28,308 nucleotides of DNA from PALSA-612 sp046729255 (GTDB taxonomy: Bacteria > Actinomycetota > Thermoleophilia > Gaiellales > Gaiellaceae). Location: positions 1-28,308 of the forward strand of contig JBKPGF010000066.1 of NCBI GenBank assembly GCA_046729255.1. The letters run 5' to 3'. Positions within the stretch are counted from its first letter, which is position 1, and each line of letters starts with the position of its first letter. Shown piece after piece: positions 1-7,360 of the stretch. The notes beneath the pieces were generated by a model. That model had not been told where the DNA came from. It ran no database searches and saw only the letters and a program-made list of their open reading frames with translations. The position numbers and the translations under genes are program-made.

Positions 1-1167
1 GGTCAGGTCTACTCGTTCACCTTCAACTCGGGCGGCACCTACCCCTACCACTGCAACTTCCATCTTCCGACGATGACCGGAACCGTGATCGTCGGCGGCC
101 CACCACCACCACCTCCACCTCCACCTCCACCTCCACCGCCACCACCACCACCTCCGCCGCCACCACCTCCGCCGCCACCACCTCCGCCGCCGCCGGCGCC
201 CGGATCCGGGCCGGATCTCGCCCTGTCGAAGTCAGCAGGCTCCGCCAGCGTGGAACTCGGCAGCCAGGTGACCTTCACGATGGTCGTCAGGAACAACGGT
301 GTGGGAACGGCGACCGGCGTCATGATCTCCGACTCGCTACCTGCAGGATTGGAGCTCGTCTCCACGAGCGCGAGTCAGGGAAGCTGCAGCGGAACGTCTT
401 GCAGCATTGGCACCGTCGCTGACGGTGGCTCCGCCACCATGACGCTTCGGGCGAGGGCGAAGTCGGTCGGTACGCGGGTGAACACGGCATCGGTTTCCGC
501 AAGCACGTCCGATCCCGTGCCCGCCAACGGGACGGACTCGGCGACCGTGGTCGTCTCCGCTCCAGCATCTCCGCCGGCGGCGCTCCCGGCGCCGGAGTCG
601 GGTGAGGTCAACATCGCGGCCGCCGCGGGCTCGGGCCAGTGCGTAGCGCTGAAGGGCGAGCCCGGCTGTCAGCCGCTGACGGGTGGGGAGCAGATCGACA
701 TCAGCGACATCTCGTACATCGATCCCGGGAAGGGCAAGGTCGAGATCCAGTCCATCGTCGGGACAGGGAACTTCTACGGAGGGCGGTTCGACCTCACCGA
801 GCTCGCCGGATCGTCGAGCCGAAGCGCTGCCATGGCCAGCGCGAAGCCTGTGCTTCTGGTGGGGCTTGTCGGCGGGAGCTTCAGAAGCTGTCCGAAGGGA
901 CAGCGCTCCCTGTCCAGCAGCACAGCGGCGCAGGCAAAGAAGCCGGTGCGACGGCTCTGGGGCAAGGGGAAGGGTCGCTTCCGGACGAAGGGCCGCTATT
1001 CGTCGGGGACCGTACGCGGCACGAACTGGCTCACCACCGACTACTGCGACGGGACGGAAACGCGCGTCGTCGCCGGCGTCGTCCAGGTCCGCGACTTCGT
1101 CAAGAAGAAGACGGTCATGGTCAAGCCGGGACAGAAGTACTTCGCGCAGGCCGGCAAGATCAACTGA
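1..1167 (+). CDS. Secreted cupredoxin / polyproline / DUF11 / FecR-like multidomain protein (5' partial)
   Basis: The frame is open from base 1, so the start lies outside the window; 388 residues are visible. Residues 1-31 are the end of a plastocyanin-like cupredoxin domain: Tyr-His-Cys at 16-18, His21 and Met25 match the type 1 copper loop (Cys-x2-His-x3-Met), followed by a final beta strand. A run of 32 consecutive prolines (bases 100-195) links it to a DUF11-type beta-sandwich (about residues 45-155, with the family-like N-N-G-V-G-T-A and S-D-S-L-P phrases). The remaining part (about 170-388) resembles the FecR-like tails of actinobacterial surface proteins: a basic stretch, then a Tyr-Ser-Ser-x-Thr-Val-Arg-Gly-Thr segment and a Val-Gln-Val-Arg-Asp repeat. 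The protein is probably extracellular or wall-associated, with a role in copper binding or electron transfer. The domain calls are from motif memory; the copper ligands are directly visible. Confidence 0.8.
   Translation, partial: GQVYSFTFNSGGTYPYHCNFHLPTMTGTVIVGGPPPPPPPPPPPPPPPPPPPPPPPPPPPPPPPPAPGSGPDLALSKSAGSASVELGSQVTFTMVVRNNGVGTATGVMISDSLPAGLELVSTSASQGSCSGTSCSIGTVADGGSATMTLRARAKSVGTRVNTASVSASTSDPVPANGTDSATVVVSAPASPPAALPAPESGEVNIAAAAGSGQCVALKGEPGCQPLTGGEQIDISDISYIDPGKGKVEIQSIVGTGNFYGGRFDLTELAGSSSRSAAMASAKPVLLVGLVGGSFRSCPKGQRSLSSSTAAQAKKPVRRLWGKGKGRFRTKGRYSSGTVRGTNWLTTDYCDGTETRVVAGVVQVRDFVKKKTVMVKPGQKYFAQAGKIN
100..195 (+). repeat. CCN triplet tract encoding 32 consecutive prolines
   Basis: Thirty-two CCA/CCT/CCG codons run without interruption between the cupredoxin end and the DUF11 domain. 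Internal sub-repeats (alternating CCA-CCT and CCG-CCA-CCA-CCT blocks) suggest growth by slippage. In the protein this would be a stiff polyproline II spacer. Confidence 0.95.
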
Positions 1168-1168
1168 G

Positions 1169-1192
1169 CGTCGTCACGCGTCCGTGACGGCG
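1169..1192 (+). terminator. Stem-loop directly after the cupredoxin/DUF11 gene
   Basis: Ten base pairs (one G-U) pair 1169-1178 with 1183-1192 around a CGTC loop, beginning two bases after the stop codon. There is no T-run, as is common for actinobacterial terminators. A second, weaker inverted repeat (1217-1224 with 1251-1258) lies just beyond. Confidence 0.5.
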
Positions 1193-1483
1193 GACGCAAG
1201 ATTTCGAGTCCGGACGGCGTCTTGTAGTCGTAGTGACAGCCTGCGGCTCTCAAGACGCAATGCCCTGTCCCCTGAACGCCGGGAGGCGGCTGGATAGAGT
1301 TCGCCGGTCGATTTCGACCGTGGGGGAAAGCTTGGGGAGAACGCCGCACACAAGGCCTAGCGCACTCGTGCGCCGCGGGCTGTCGCGCCCAGGCGGCCGC
1401 AGAGCCGCCGTCACGTTCTTGCGTTGAGCCTGGTCGGGATCGCGCCCGTCGAGCTTGCGGGCAAGATCAACTAGCGGGAAGGC
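1193..1483. other. Non-coding gap with a short echo of the upstream gene's 3' end
   Basis: I see no convincing gene in this gap between the cupredoxin protein and bcp. Bases 1460-1472 repeat the 13 bases at 1153-1165, which encode the end of the upstream gene, and here too they are followed by an in-frame stop (Ala-Gly-Lys-Ile-Asn-stop). This may be a remnant of a duplicated 3' end. A TAGAGT hexamer near 1294 is not followed by a plausible start at the usual distance. Confidence 0.4.
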
Positions 1484-1942
1484 CTATGCGAGAGCGGCGA
1501 GAACGTCGCCGGCGTGCTCGGCGGGCTTGACGCCCCGCATGACGCCGGCAATGTTCCCGTCTGCGTCGATCAGGAACGTCGAGCGCTCGACACCCAGGTA
1601 CTTCTTGCCGGCGTACTCCCTCTCGCCCCACACGCCGTATAGCTCGGAGACCTCGTGGTCGGGATCGGCGAGCAACGTGAAAGGCAGCTCGTACTTCGCC
1701 CGGAACTTCTCGTGTGACTCGACGGAGTCCGGGCTGACGCCGAGGACGACCGCGCCTCGCTCCTCGAAGTCGCTCCACGAGTCGCGAATCTCGCACGCCT
1801 GGAGCGTGCAGCCGGGCGTGTCGTCCTTCGGATAGAAGTAGAGGACCACCGGCTGGCCGCGAAGGCTGGAGAGGCGGACGTGCTCGCCGCCGTCGCTCTC
1901 GAGCTCGAAGTCCGGAGCCGGGCTGCCCTCTTCCACCCCCAC
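1484..1942 (-). CDS. bcp: Thioredoxin-dependent peroxiredoxin, Bcp/PrxQ type
   Basis: This cytoplasmic thiol peroxidase reduces hydrogen peroxide and organic hydroperoxides using thioredoxin. The 152-residue protein has the normal length for the family. The AhpC/TSA core shows the Y-F-Y-P-K-D-x-T-P-G-C motif with peroxidatic Cys45, and Cys50 five residues later is the atypical two-Cys resolving cysteine of PrxQ proteins. The family phrase G-V-S-x-D-S is also present. The GTG start is supported by TACGAT on the minus strand (1949-1954) exactly six bases upstream, which implies a leaderless mRNA. It is divergent from the small membrane protein at 1979, with 36 bp between the start codons. Confidence 0.95.
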   Translation of the reverse strand: MGVEEGSPAPDFELESDGGEHVRLSSLRGQPVVLYFYPKDDTPGCTLQACEIRDSWSDFEERGAVVLGVSPDSVESHEKFRAKYELPFTLLADPDHEVSELYGVWGEREYAGKKYLGVERSTFLIDADGNIAGVMRGVKPAEHAGDVLAALA

Positions 1943-1978
1943 CGGGCGATCGTACAGCCCGGTGGCTACCCTGGCGGC
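1943..1978. promoter_or_regulatory. Compact divergent leaderless promoter pair (bcp / membrane protein)
   Basis: Two -10-like hexamers lie back to back: TACGAT on the minus strand (1949-1954), six bases before the bcp GTG, and TACCCT on the plus strand (1967-1972), six bases before GTG 1979. No clear -35 is visible, and any -35 would fall around or inside the opposite gene's start. Confidence 0.6.
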
Positions 1979-2353
1979 GTGAGGCGCTTCTTCGCCGACA
2001 TGAACCCAACGCTCCGTGGCTTTCTCATCATCGCCCTCATCGCCGTGGTCATCGTCGTGCTCCAGCTGTACCAGACGCTCGTCGCGCTGTCGATCCTCGC
2101 CCGAGTCGCCTTTCTCCTTGCAGTCGCCTTCTTCGTGTACCTCGTCTGGCGGGAGCGGCGGGACGAGATCTCGGAGTGGTCCGCGCGGGCGAGGACGGCC
2201 TTCTATGGCGCAGCGATCCTCATCGTCGTCGACATCGGCGTCTTCATGTTCGCCGGCGCGTCAGGCCTCGACGCGGTTGCCTTCATCCTTGTGCTCGTAT
2301 TCGCCGCGTACGCCATGTGGCGAACCTGGCGCCACGAGCACACTTACTCCTAG
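1979..2353 (+). CDS. Small membrane protein with about four transmembrane helices, unknown function
   Basis: This 124-residue protein is mostly hydrophobic: two close helices (about residues 14-55), a charged cytoplasmic-looking segment (W-R-E-R-R-D-E, about 60-72), then two more helices ending in a basic tail rich in Trp, Arg and His. I do not recognise the family. GTG 1979 is chosen because TACCCT lies exactly six bases upstream; ATG 2000 would give 117 residues. It is convergent with chdC across a hairpin-rich gap. Confidence 0.75.
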   Translation: MRRFFADMNPTLRGFLIIALIAVVIVVLQLYQTLVALSILARVAFLLAVAFFVYLVWRERRDEISEWSARARTAFYGAAILIVVDIGVFMFAGASGLDAVAFILVLVFAAYAMWRTWRHEHTYS

Positions 2354-2374
2354 CCCACCGAGCGGCCGCGCTCA

Positions 2375-2419
2375 CGCCGGGCGAAGCCCGGCGGCGACGG
2401 CCTAACGCCGCTCGCGGCG
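2375..2419. terminator. Paired hairpins between convergent genes
   Basis: An 8-bp perfect stem (2375-2382 with 2386-2393, GAA loop) is followed by a 5-bp stem (2406-2410 with 2415-2419, CTCG loop). They lie between the convergent membrane protein and chdC, so a bidirectional terminator is likely. There is no T-tract. Confidence 0.5.
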
Positions 2420-2508
2420 CGATCCTGCGCTCGCGCCGATTGGCCGTGTTGTCATACTGTCCTGCGCGGCGCTCGCTTGCCTCGCTTGCGAGTGACGCCC
2501 CGGTGCGG

Positions 2509-3198
2509 CTAGGCGCGCGTGCCCACGCTCGCGCCGTCGAGCTGGGCGAGCGCCTCGCGGATGTCGACTTTGTGGCCGACGAAGATCGGCGTGTCGCGTT
2601 CCGTGTAGCGGCTCGCCTCCGACTCTCGCAGCGTCAGCATGAGGTGCATGAAGTCGGCCGGCTCGTCGCACTCGAAGGCGGTCATGAACTCCTGGTCGTC
2701 GATGCCGAACGAGTACGTCGTGTGGTTGTGGATCGAGGGGAACGTCGCGCCGATGGCGATGTGCTCGTCCATCGCCTGCTGGCGGTCCTCCTCCGACAGG
2801 GCGTACCACGGGCGCACCTTCACGAACGGATAGACCACGAGGTACGGCGAGCCCCGCGGCACGAGCTTGCGAGCACGGCGCGCGCTCGTGTACTGGGACG
2901 CCTTCGTCGTTGCGAGGTACGAGTACGGGATCTCCAGCCACGCGGCGAGCGGCGTCGAGTTCAGCTCCGTACCAAGCTCCTCGAGGTCGAGGTAGCGCTC
3001 GGTGATCTTCCAGAGGAAGAAGTCGCAGTCCGCCCGCACTCCCGCGGTCGAGTAGACGTTCAGGTGGTCGAGTCGCGAGCCCCATTCTTCGACGACCTCC
3101 GCGAACGCTTCCTTGCCGGCCATCCGTTCCTCGACGGGCAGCCGCCGCCACGCGCTCGGTGCCTTGAAGAACGTGTACGCGACGTACTGGCCCGACAT
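2509..3198 (-). CDS. chdC: Coproheme decarboxylase (HemQ/ChdC, chlorite dismutase family)
   Basis: ChdC oxidatively decarboxylates two propionates of coproheme III to give haem b, the last step of the coproporphyrin-dependent haem pathway of Gram-positive bacteria. The 229 residues match the actinobacterial form. The Tyr-Pro-Phe-x-Lys motif (Tyr123, the likely radical tyrosine) and the haem-ligand region His157-Asn-His159 followed by Tyr-Ser-Phe-Gly-Ile-Asp-Asp-Gln-Glu-Phe are visible. The start ATG shares its A with the TGA stop of the upstream glycosidase gene (TGATG), so it should be translationally coupled. No other haem gene is in the window. The exact ligand histidine is assigned from family knowledge. 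Confidence 0.92.
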   Translation of the reverse strand: MSGQYVAYTFFKAPSAWRRLPVEERMAGKEAFAEVVEEWGSRLDHLNVYSTAGVRADCDFFLWKITERYLDLEELGTELNSTPLAAWLEIPYSYLATTKASQYTSARRARKLVPRGSPYLVVYPFVKVRPWYALSEEDRQQAMDEHIAIGATFPSIHNHTTYSFGIDDQEFMTAFECDEPADFMHLMLTLRESEASRYTERDTPIFVGHKVDIREALAQLDGASVGTRA

Positions 3199-4643
3199 CA
3201 GGATTTGACCGAGACGGGTCGGCTGGCGAGATTCGTCGGCGGGCCGGTGTTGAGGGGCGCTGTCAGCGTCACCGTGAAGCGGTAGCTGCCCTGGGCGATG
3301 CGCCGCGACGGCAGGGCCACTGTCTTCGTAACGCCCGCCAGCGCGCGCCCTCTCGTGGAGAGCGTCGTCGAGCCGCGCGGACGGCGTTCGAGCCGGACAC
3401 GGTAGTTGCAGTCGATGTCACATCTGAGCTTGACCTTGAGCGGCACCTTTGTCAGAGACTTGCCTTGCGGGTACGACACCTTCCCGACCGGGGAGAGCGC
3501 GAGGCCATCACATTTGGCGATCACGCCGCCGCGCGTGTCGCGAACGGCCTTCTCGACGGCCGCTGCGCTTGCCTTCGGCGTGCCGTCTGCGTAGTACATG
3601 CCCGACTGCCATCGATCGAGGTTCGCCTCGTCGACCGCATGGAAGAAGAGGAACATCGTGACGTTCGGCTGGCAGAAGGCCATGCCGAGCGCCTCGCGAT
3701 AGTACTGCGACTGCGTCTCGACCGAGACCGGCTTCACGGCCTCGATCTCCTTGCCGGTGTACAGGCGGCTCTTCGCGTCGGGAATCGTCGTCTCGACCCC
3801 GAACTCGCCGTAGACAATCGGCAGCGTCGATCCGGGTTGCGCGGTGCCGTCGAACGCCTGTCCCAGCAGCTCGACGAGCTTGCCGTAGTCGGCGATCGCG
3901 ATCGTCGTGTTGTTCGGGTGTGCGAAGCCGGGCGGCGTGCTCGAGTTGTCCTGGTACGGGTGGATGGCGAAGCTGTCCATGATCGGCAGCTGGCGGCCGC
4001 TCAGCCGGTAGGCGTTGCCCAACTCCCTGATGAACCGCGTCGGCGAGTGGGTGGGGCGGATGCCTCCCGCCCTGTCGCCGCCGCGGGGAGAGACGGCGCC
4101 GCCGATGACCTGGATCTTCGGCGAGACCTTCTTCAGCTCGTCATACGTTCGCGCGAGGAGCGTGAGGTAGGCGGCCGGCGAGAAGCTCGTGCCGTCAGAG
4201 CCGAACTGCGGCATCCAGAAGCGGTTGAGATTGGGCTCGTTCCCGATGATGAAGTCGCGGATCGTCGGGTTGTCCCGCGCGATCGCGGCCGTGTAGGCCG
4301 CGAACTCGTCGCGAGCGCCATCCGTGAGCGGCGTCGTGTTCCAGTCCCTGTGAGCGACCGCGACGATGACACGGGTGCCCGTGAGACTCGCGGCGTCGGC
4401 GACGACGTCGAGGACGTTCTGCTCGCTCGGCAGCGGGGCCTTCAGCCCCGGCTGCCACGTGGACGTGATGCGTACCGCGCGCAGTCCTGCCAGCGAGAGC
4501 AGGTCGAGCTGCGTCTTCGCTGTCACCACCGTCGGCTGGCGGACGACGTCCTCCGCCGCGCCGACGAGCATCTTCGGCCCACCGGCCGACGCCGGGCCCG
4601 CGAATGCGAGCGCCACCAGCGTGAAGGCGAGAAAGCGGCCCAT
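3198..4643 (-). CDS. Secreted glycoside-hydrolase-like TIM-barrel protein (clan GH-A type)
   Basis: The 481-residue protein has a Sec signal peptide (residues 1-20, ending Ala-Ser-Ala). The TIM-barrel region (about 25-385) has Asn-Glu-Pro at 135-137 and Tyr-Gly-Glu at 278-280, about 144 residues apart. This is the usual clan GH-A layout of acid/base Glu136 (end of strand 4) and nucleophile Glu280 (end of strand 7). His-Pro-Tyr at 228-230 also fits. A C-terminal beta-rich domain with Cys-x3-Cys (about 390-481) follows. Substrate is unknown; GH5, GH39 or an unassigned related family is possible. The start ATG has TACGTT on the minus strand (4653-4658) nine bases upstream. Its stop overlaps the chdC start. 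Confidence 0.8.
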   Translation of the reverse strand: MGRFLAFTLVALAFAGPASAGGPKMLVGAAEDVVRQPTVVTAKTQLDLLSLAGLRAVRITSTWQPGLKAPLPSEQNVLDVVADAASLTGTRVIVAVAHRDWNTTPLTDGARDEFAAYTAAIARDNPTIRDFIIGNEPNLNRFWMPQFGSDGTSFSPAAYLTLLARTYDELKKVSPKIQVIGGAVSPRGGDRAGGIRPTHSPTRFIRELGNAYRLSGRQLPIMDSFAIHPYQDNSSTPPGFAHPNNTTIAIADYGKLVELLGQAFDGTAQPGSTLPIVYGEFGVETTIPDAKSRLYTGKEIEAVKPVSVETQSQYYREALGMAFCQPNVTMFLFFHAVDEANLDRWQSGMYYADGTPKASAAAVEKAVRDTRGGVIAKCDGLALSPVGKVSYPQGKSLTKVPLKVKLRCDIDCNYRVRLERRPRGSTTLSTRGRALAGVTKTVALPSRRIAQGSYRFTVTLTAPLNTGPPTNLASRPVSVKS

Positions 4644-4677
4644 GAGGGCGTAAACGTAGCCGCTGGCTACGCTTGGC
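4644..4677. promoter_or_regulatory. Divergent promoter region with a 7-bp palindrome (glycosidase / uvrC)
   Basis: The 34-bp spacer holds a perfect inverted repeat, 4655-4661 with 4665-4671. It overlaps both candidate -10 boxes, TACGTT on the minus strand (4653-4658) and TACGCT on the plus strand (4668-4673). It could be an operator read from both sides or simply symmetry between the two promoters. Confidence 0.45.
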
Positions 4678-6555
4678 GTGGCCGTGAACGATCGCGTGAG
4701 AGCCCAGCTCGAAGCGCTCCCGAAGAGCTCCGGCGTCTATCTCTTTCGTGGAGAGGACGGGGCTGTTCTCTACGTGGGGAAGGCGAAATCGCTGCGATCC
4801 CGTGTGCGGAGCTACTTCCAGAAGACCGGCGGCACCCGGCTCGGCTCGACGCAGCTCGTCGGTCGAATCCGGGACGTCGAGACGATCGTCACAGGCACCG
4901 AGGCCGAGGCGCTCCACCTCGAGCAGAGCCTCGTCAAGCGCCATCGCCCGCCGTTCAACATTCGCCTCCGCGACGACAAGTCGTTCCCGTACATCGCCGT
5001 CACCATCGAGGACGAGTACCCGCGCGTGATGTTCACGCGCGAGCGGCACCGACGCGGCGTCGTCTACTTCGGGCCGTATGCGAATGCGAAGAAGGTGCGC
5101 GAGACGCTCGACGTACTCAACCGCGCCTTTCGCTTCCGGCCGTGCGAAGGCCCTCGCCCCGGGCGGCACTCCGGCATTCCGTGCCTCGACTACCACATCG
5201 ACCGCTGCCTTGCGCCGTGCGTGGACAAGGTCTCGCCGGAGGACTACCGGAAGATCATCGACGGCGTCATCGACTTCCTGTCGGGCGACACGGAGACGAT
5301 CGCCGGACAGCTCGAGGCGGAGATGGCGGAAGCGGCGGCCGAGGAGCGCTTCGAGGACGCTGCGAGGTACCGAAACCGGCTGTTCTCCGTGCGTCACCTC
5401 GCCGAGCGGCAGGCCGCCTCGCAGAGCCGCACGGACACCGTCGATGTCATCGGCCTTGCTGCCGAGGAGGACCGTGCTGCGGTACAGGTATTTCCGCTCC
5501 GTGACGGCCAGCTCGTCGACCGCTACAGCTTCCAGCTCGAGAACGTCGCCGGCCAGGATCTCCAGACGATCGCCGAGGAGTTCTGCCTCGGCTACTACGA
5601 CACCGCGCCGAGCATCCCGCCGGAGATCGTGCTTCCGCACGACGTCGGGCAGCTGGAAGCGCTACAACAGCTGCTGACCGAGCGACGCGGCTCGCGTGTC
5701 CAGGTGCGGCCCGCATACAGAGGAGACAAGCGGCGCCTCGTCGAGCTCGCCACGAAGAACGCGGAGCTCGCCCTCGTCAACGCGGCCGCCGACACCGAGC
5801 GGCGGAAGCTCCGGCGCGTGGCGGCGCTCGAGGAGCTGCGTGAGGCGTTGAACCTCGAGAGCCTGCCCGTGCGCATCGAGTGCTTCGACATCTCGACGAC
5901 GCAGGGGCGGCAGACCGTCGGCTCGATGGCAGTGTTCCAGGACGCCATGCCGCGAAAGGCTCTGTACCGGAAGTTCGCGATCAGACGTCAGCCGCTAAAC
6001 CAGGACGACTACGCAGCGCTCGCCGAGGTTCTGTCGCGGCGCTTTGCGCGAGCCGGCGTGCCCGCCGGCTCGCCCGAGTGGGACGAGTCGTTCGCCGCCG
6101 TGCCCAACCTTGTGGTGGTCGACGGCGGGAGAGGCCAGCTGTCGGCCGCGCTCGCAGCCATGCACGAGTACGAGCTGCCGCGCGTCGCCGTGGTCTCGCT
6201 CGCCAAGCGCGACGAGCACGTCTATGTTCCCGGCCAGCGTCGCCCGATCGTCCTCGACCGCTCCTCTGCAGGACTGCAGCTCCTGCAGCGAATCAGGGAC
6301 GAGGCGCACCGCTTCGCCGTGGGTTACCACCGCCAGCGCCGAACGGCAGAGGCACGAGACTCGCTGCTCGACCACCTGCGCGGCGTCGGTCCGGCGAGAA
6401 GGAGGGCGCTGCTCACGCACTTCGGGTCCGTGGAGCGGATTCTCGCCGCCTCGCAGGAGGAGCTCGAGGGTGTCCCCGGCCTACCGGAGAAGACCGCTCG
6501 GGCGGTCTACGCCCAGCTCCACAAGGCGGGACCGACCGTTACCGGCACGGGCTAG
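4678..6555 (+). CDS. uvrC: UvrABC excinuclease subunit C
   Basis: UvrC makes both incisions in nucleotide excision repair once UvrB has bound the damaged strand. The 625-residue protein has the full domain order: GIY-YIG nuclease (Gly19-Val-Tyr and Tyr32-Val-Gly, then the conserved E-A-x-x-L-x-L-E and R-H-R-P-P-F-N-I helix), a cysteine-containing linker, a UVR motif (about 205-232) for UvrB contact, the RNase H-like C-terminal endonuclease (V-x-D-G-G-R-G-Q-L) and a helix-hairpin-helix pair (about 565-615). GTG 4678 is used as start; GTG 4684 is equally possible, with TACGCT 4 or 10 bases upstream respectively. Its TAG stop is also the first half of the next gene's -10 box. Confidence 0.98.
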   Translation: MAVNDRVRAQLEALPKSSGVYLFRGEDGAVLYVGKAKSLRSRVRSYFQKTGGTRLGSTQLVGRIRDVETIVTGTEAEALHLEQSLVKRHRPPFNIRLRDDKSFPYIAVTIEDEYPRVMFTRERHRRGVVYFGPYANAKKVRETLDVLNRAFRFRPCEGPRPGRHSGIPCLDYHIDRCLAPCVDKVSPEDYRKIIDGVIDFLSGDTETIAGQLEAEMAEAAAEERFEDAARYRNRLFSVRHLAERQAASQSRTDTVDVIGLAAEEDRAAVQVFPLRDGQLVDRYSFQLENVAGQDLQTIAEEFCLGYYDTAPSIPPEIVLPHDVGQLEALQQLLTERRGSRVQVRPAYRGDKRRLVELATKNAELALVNAAADTERRKLRRVAALEELREALNLESLPVRIECFDISTTQGRQTVGSMAVFQDAMPRKALYRKFAIRRQPLNQDDYAALAEVLSRRFARAGVPAGSPEWDESFAAVPNLVVVDGGRGQLSAALAAMHEYELPRVAVVSLAKRDEHVYVPGQRRPIVLDRSSAGLQLLQRIRDEAHRFAVGYHRQRRTAEARDSLLDHLRGVGPARRRALLTHFGSVERILAASQEELEGVPGLPEKTARAVYAQLHKAGPTVTGTG

Positions 6556-6558
6556 CAT
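6553..6558 (+). promoter_or_regulatory. -10 hexamer TAGCAT overlapping the uvrC stop codon
   Basis: The uvrC stop TAG forms the first three bases of TAGCAT, which lies eight bases before GTG 6567. This predicts a leaderless or nearly leaderless transcript for the lipoprotein. Confidence 0.5.
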
Positions 6559-6566
6559 CCCGCGAC

Positions 6567-7238
6567 GTGCCCAGGGTCGCTCTCGTTCTCAGCGCGGTAC
6601 TCACGCTGCTCGCTGCAGGCTGCGGCGGCGACGAAAAGCAGGCCGCGCCGGCGGCCGAGGATCCCGGCCGGGAAGTGATGCAGGCCCTCGTCGCGGCTGC
6701 GGCCGACGGGGATGCCGAGACGGCCTGGGAGCTCCTGTCCCAGCCCTCTCAGCGCCGCGCCGGGCCGACGCTCGAGCAGTTCGAGGCGAAGACGTTTCCG
6801 GAGCTCCGGCGGACGCTCGCGCCGTTCGCGACGGGCAAGCTCCCGGTGCAGGTGTCCGAGAACGTGGACGGGCAGTTCGGCCTCGTCGCGCTCTCGCGCG
6901 GCCGCAACGCTTACGCAACACCGCTACGACTCGAAGGCGACGTCTGGCGCGTCGAGCTCCCCGGGCAGGTGCGAATCGAAGTCCTCGGCCCGCCTCCGGG
7001 ATCGCGCGGCAAGTTCGTCCAGCAGATCGGCGTCGAGAAGCACGGGCCGGGAGGGGCAGGAGTCGCCGTGCTGTACCTCGACGGCGTGACGCTTGACCCG
7101 CAGACATCCTCCGGTCCCAAGGGAGCCACGATCTTCGCGAACTTCGCGAACCCGCTCGAGCCCGGCCTGCACACGGCCGTGGCGTTCACGAGCGCCGGCG
7201 GCAACGCGGCCGCCCGCGCCTGGACGTTCTACCCCTAG
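6567..7238 (+). CDS. Putative lipoprotein, tandem paralogue of the gene at 7361
   Basis: This 223-residue protein has a short basic N-terminus, a hydrophobic stretch and a lipobox Leu-Ala-Ala-Gly-Cys at 15-19, so lipidation at Cys19 is expected. The body shares phrases in the same order with the next gene: a helix that reads Ala-x-Gly-Asp, Gly-Pro-Thr-Leu-x-x-Phe, L-V-A-[LI]-S, x-W-[RK]-V-E, and a C-terminal His-Thr-x-Val-Ala-Phe then Ala-W-T-F. The mature domain starts like an SnoaL/NTF2-style lumenal domain, but I cannot name the family. GTG 6567 is chosen for its lipobox and upstream -10. It ends in a CTAG shared with a small antisense ORF. Confidence 0.85.
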   Translation: MPRVALVLSAVLTLLAAGCGGDEKQAAPAAEDPGREVMQALVAAAADGDAETAWELLSQPSQRRAGPTLEQFEAKTFPELRRTLAPFATGKLPVQVSENVDGQFGLVALSRGRNAYATPLRLEGDVWRVELPGQVRIEVLGPPPGSRGKFVQQIGVEKHGPGGAGVAVLYLDGVTLDPQTSSGPKGATIFANFANPLEPGLHTAVAFTSAGGNAAARAWTFYP

Positions 7239-7303
7239 CCCCGGACGGGCAGGAGGAGGACGACGAGCGCGAGCCAGCTGGCGGCGAGTACGAGCGTGCG
7301 CAT
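7235..7303 (-). CDS. Candidate 22-residue leaderless hydrophobic peptide
   Basis: This ORF encodes Met-Arg-Thr, then a 15-residue hydrophobic core, ending Pro-Val-Arg-Gly. ATG is preceded by TACGGT on the minus strand (7310-7315) exactly six bases upstream, the same promoter-to-start geometry as the strongest leaderless genes here. The stop TAG is embedded in CTAG 7235-7238 together with the lipoprotein stop, an arrangement seen at two other convergent gene pairs in the window. It could act as a small membrane peptide or an antisense transcript into the lipoprotein 3' end. Short length keeps confidence moderate. Confidence 0.5.
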   Translation of the reverse strand: MRTLVLAASWLALVVLLLPVRG

Positions 7304-7360
7304 GCGGACACCGTAGGCGCAGCGCGTGTGTGGATGGTAGGTAGCGCGTAAAGTTTCTGG
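7304..7360. promoter_or_regulatory. Divergent leaderless promoters (22-aa ORF / exported protein)
   Basis: TACGGT on the minus strand (7310-7315) and TAAAGT on the plus strand (7349-7354) each sit six bases before a start codon. The 57-bp spacer is longer than in the other divergent pairs. Confidence 0.55.

Noticed and set aside
45..365. Minus-strand frame with a long poly-glycine run
   Set aside because: It is the antisense shadow of the proline codons in the cupredoxin/DUF11 gene.
1233..1427. 64-codon plus-strand ORF in the gap after the first gene
   Set aside because: No promoter or Shine-Dalgarno at the right distance, basic low-information sequence.
3465..5504. Very long plus-strand open frame of 679 codons
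   Set aside because: Arg-rich composition and complete overlap with the antisense of the glycosidase and with uvrC in another frame; a GC-rich shadow.
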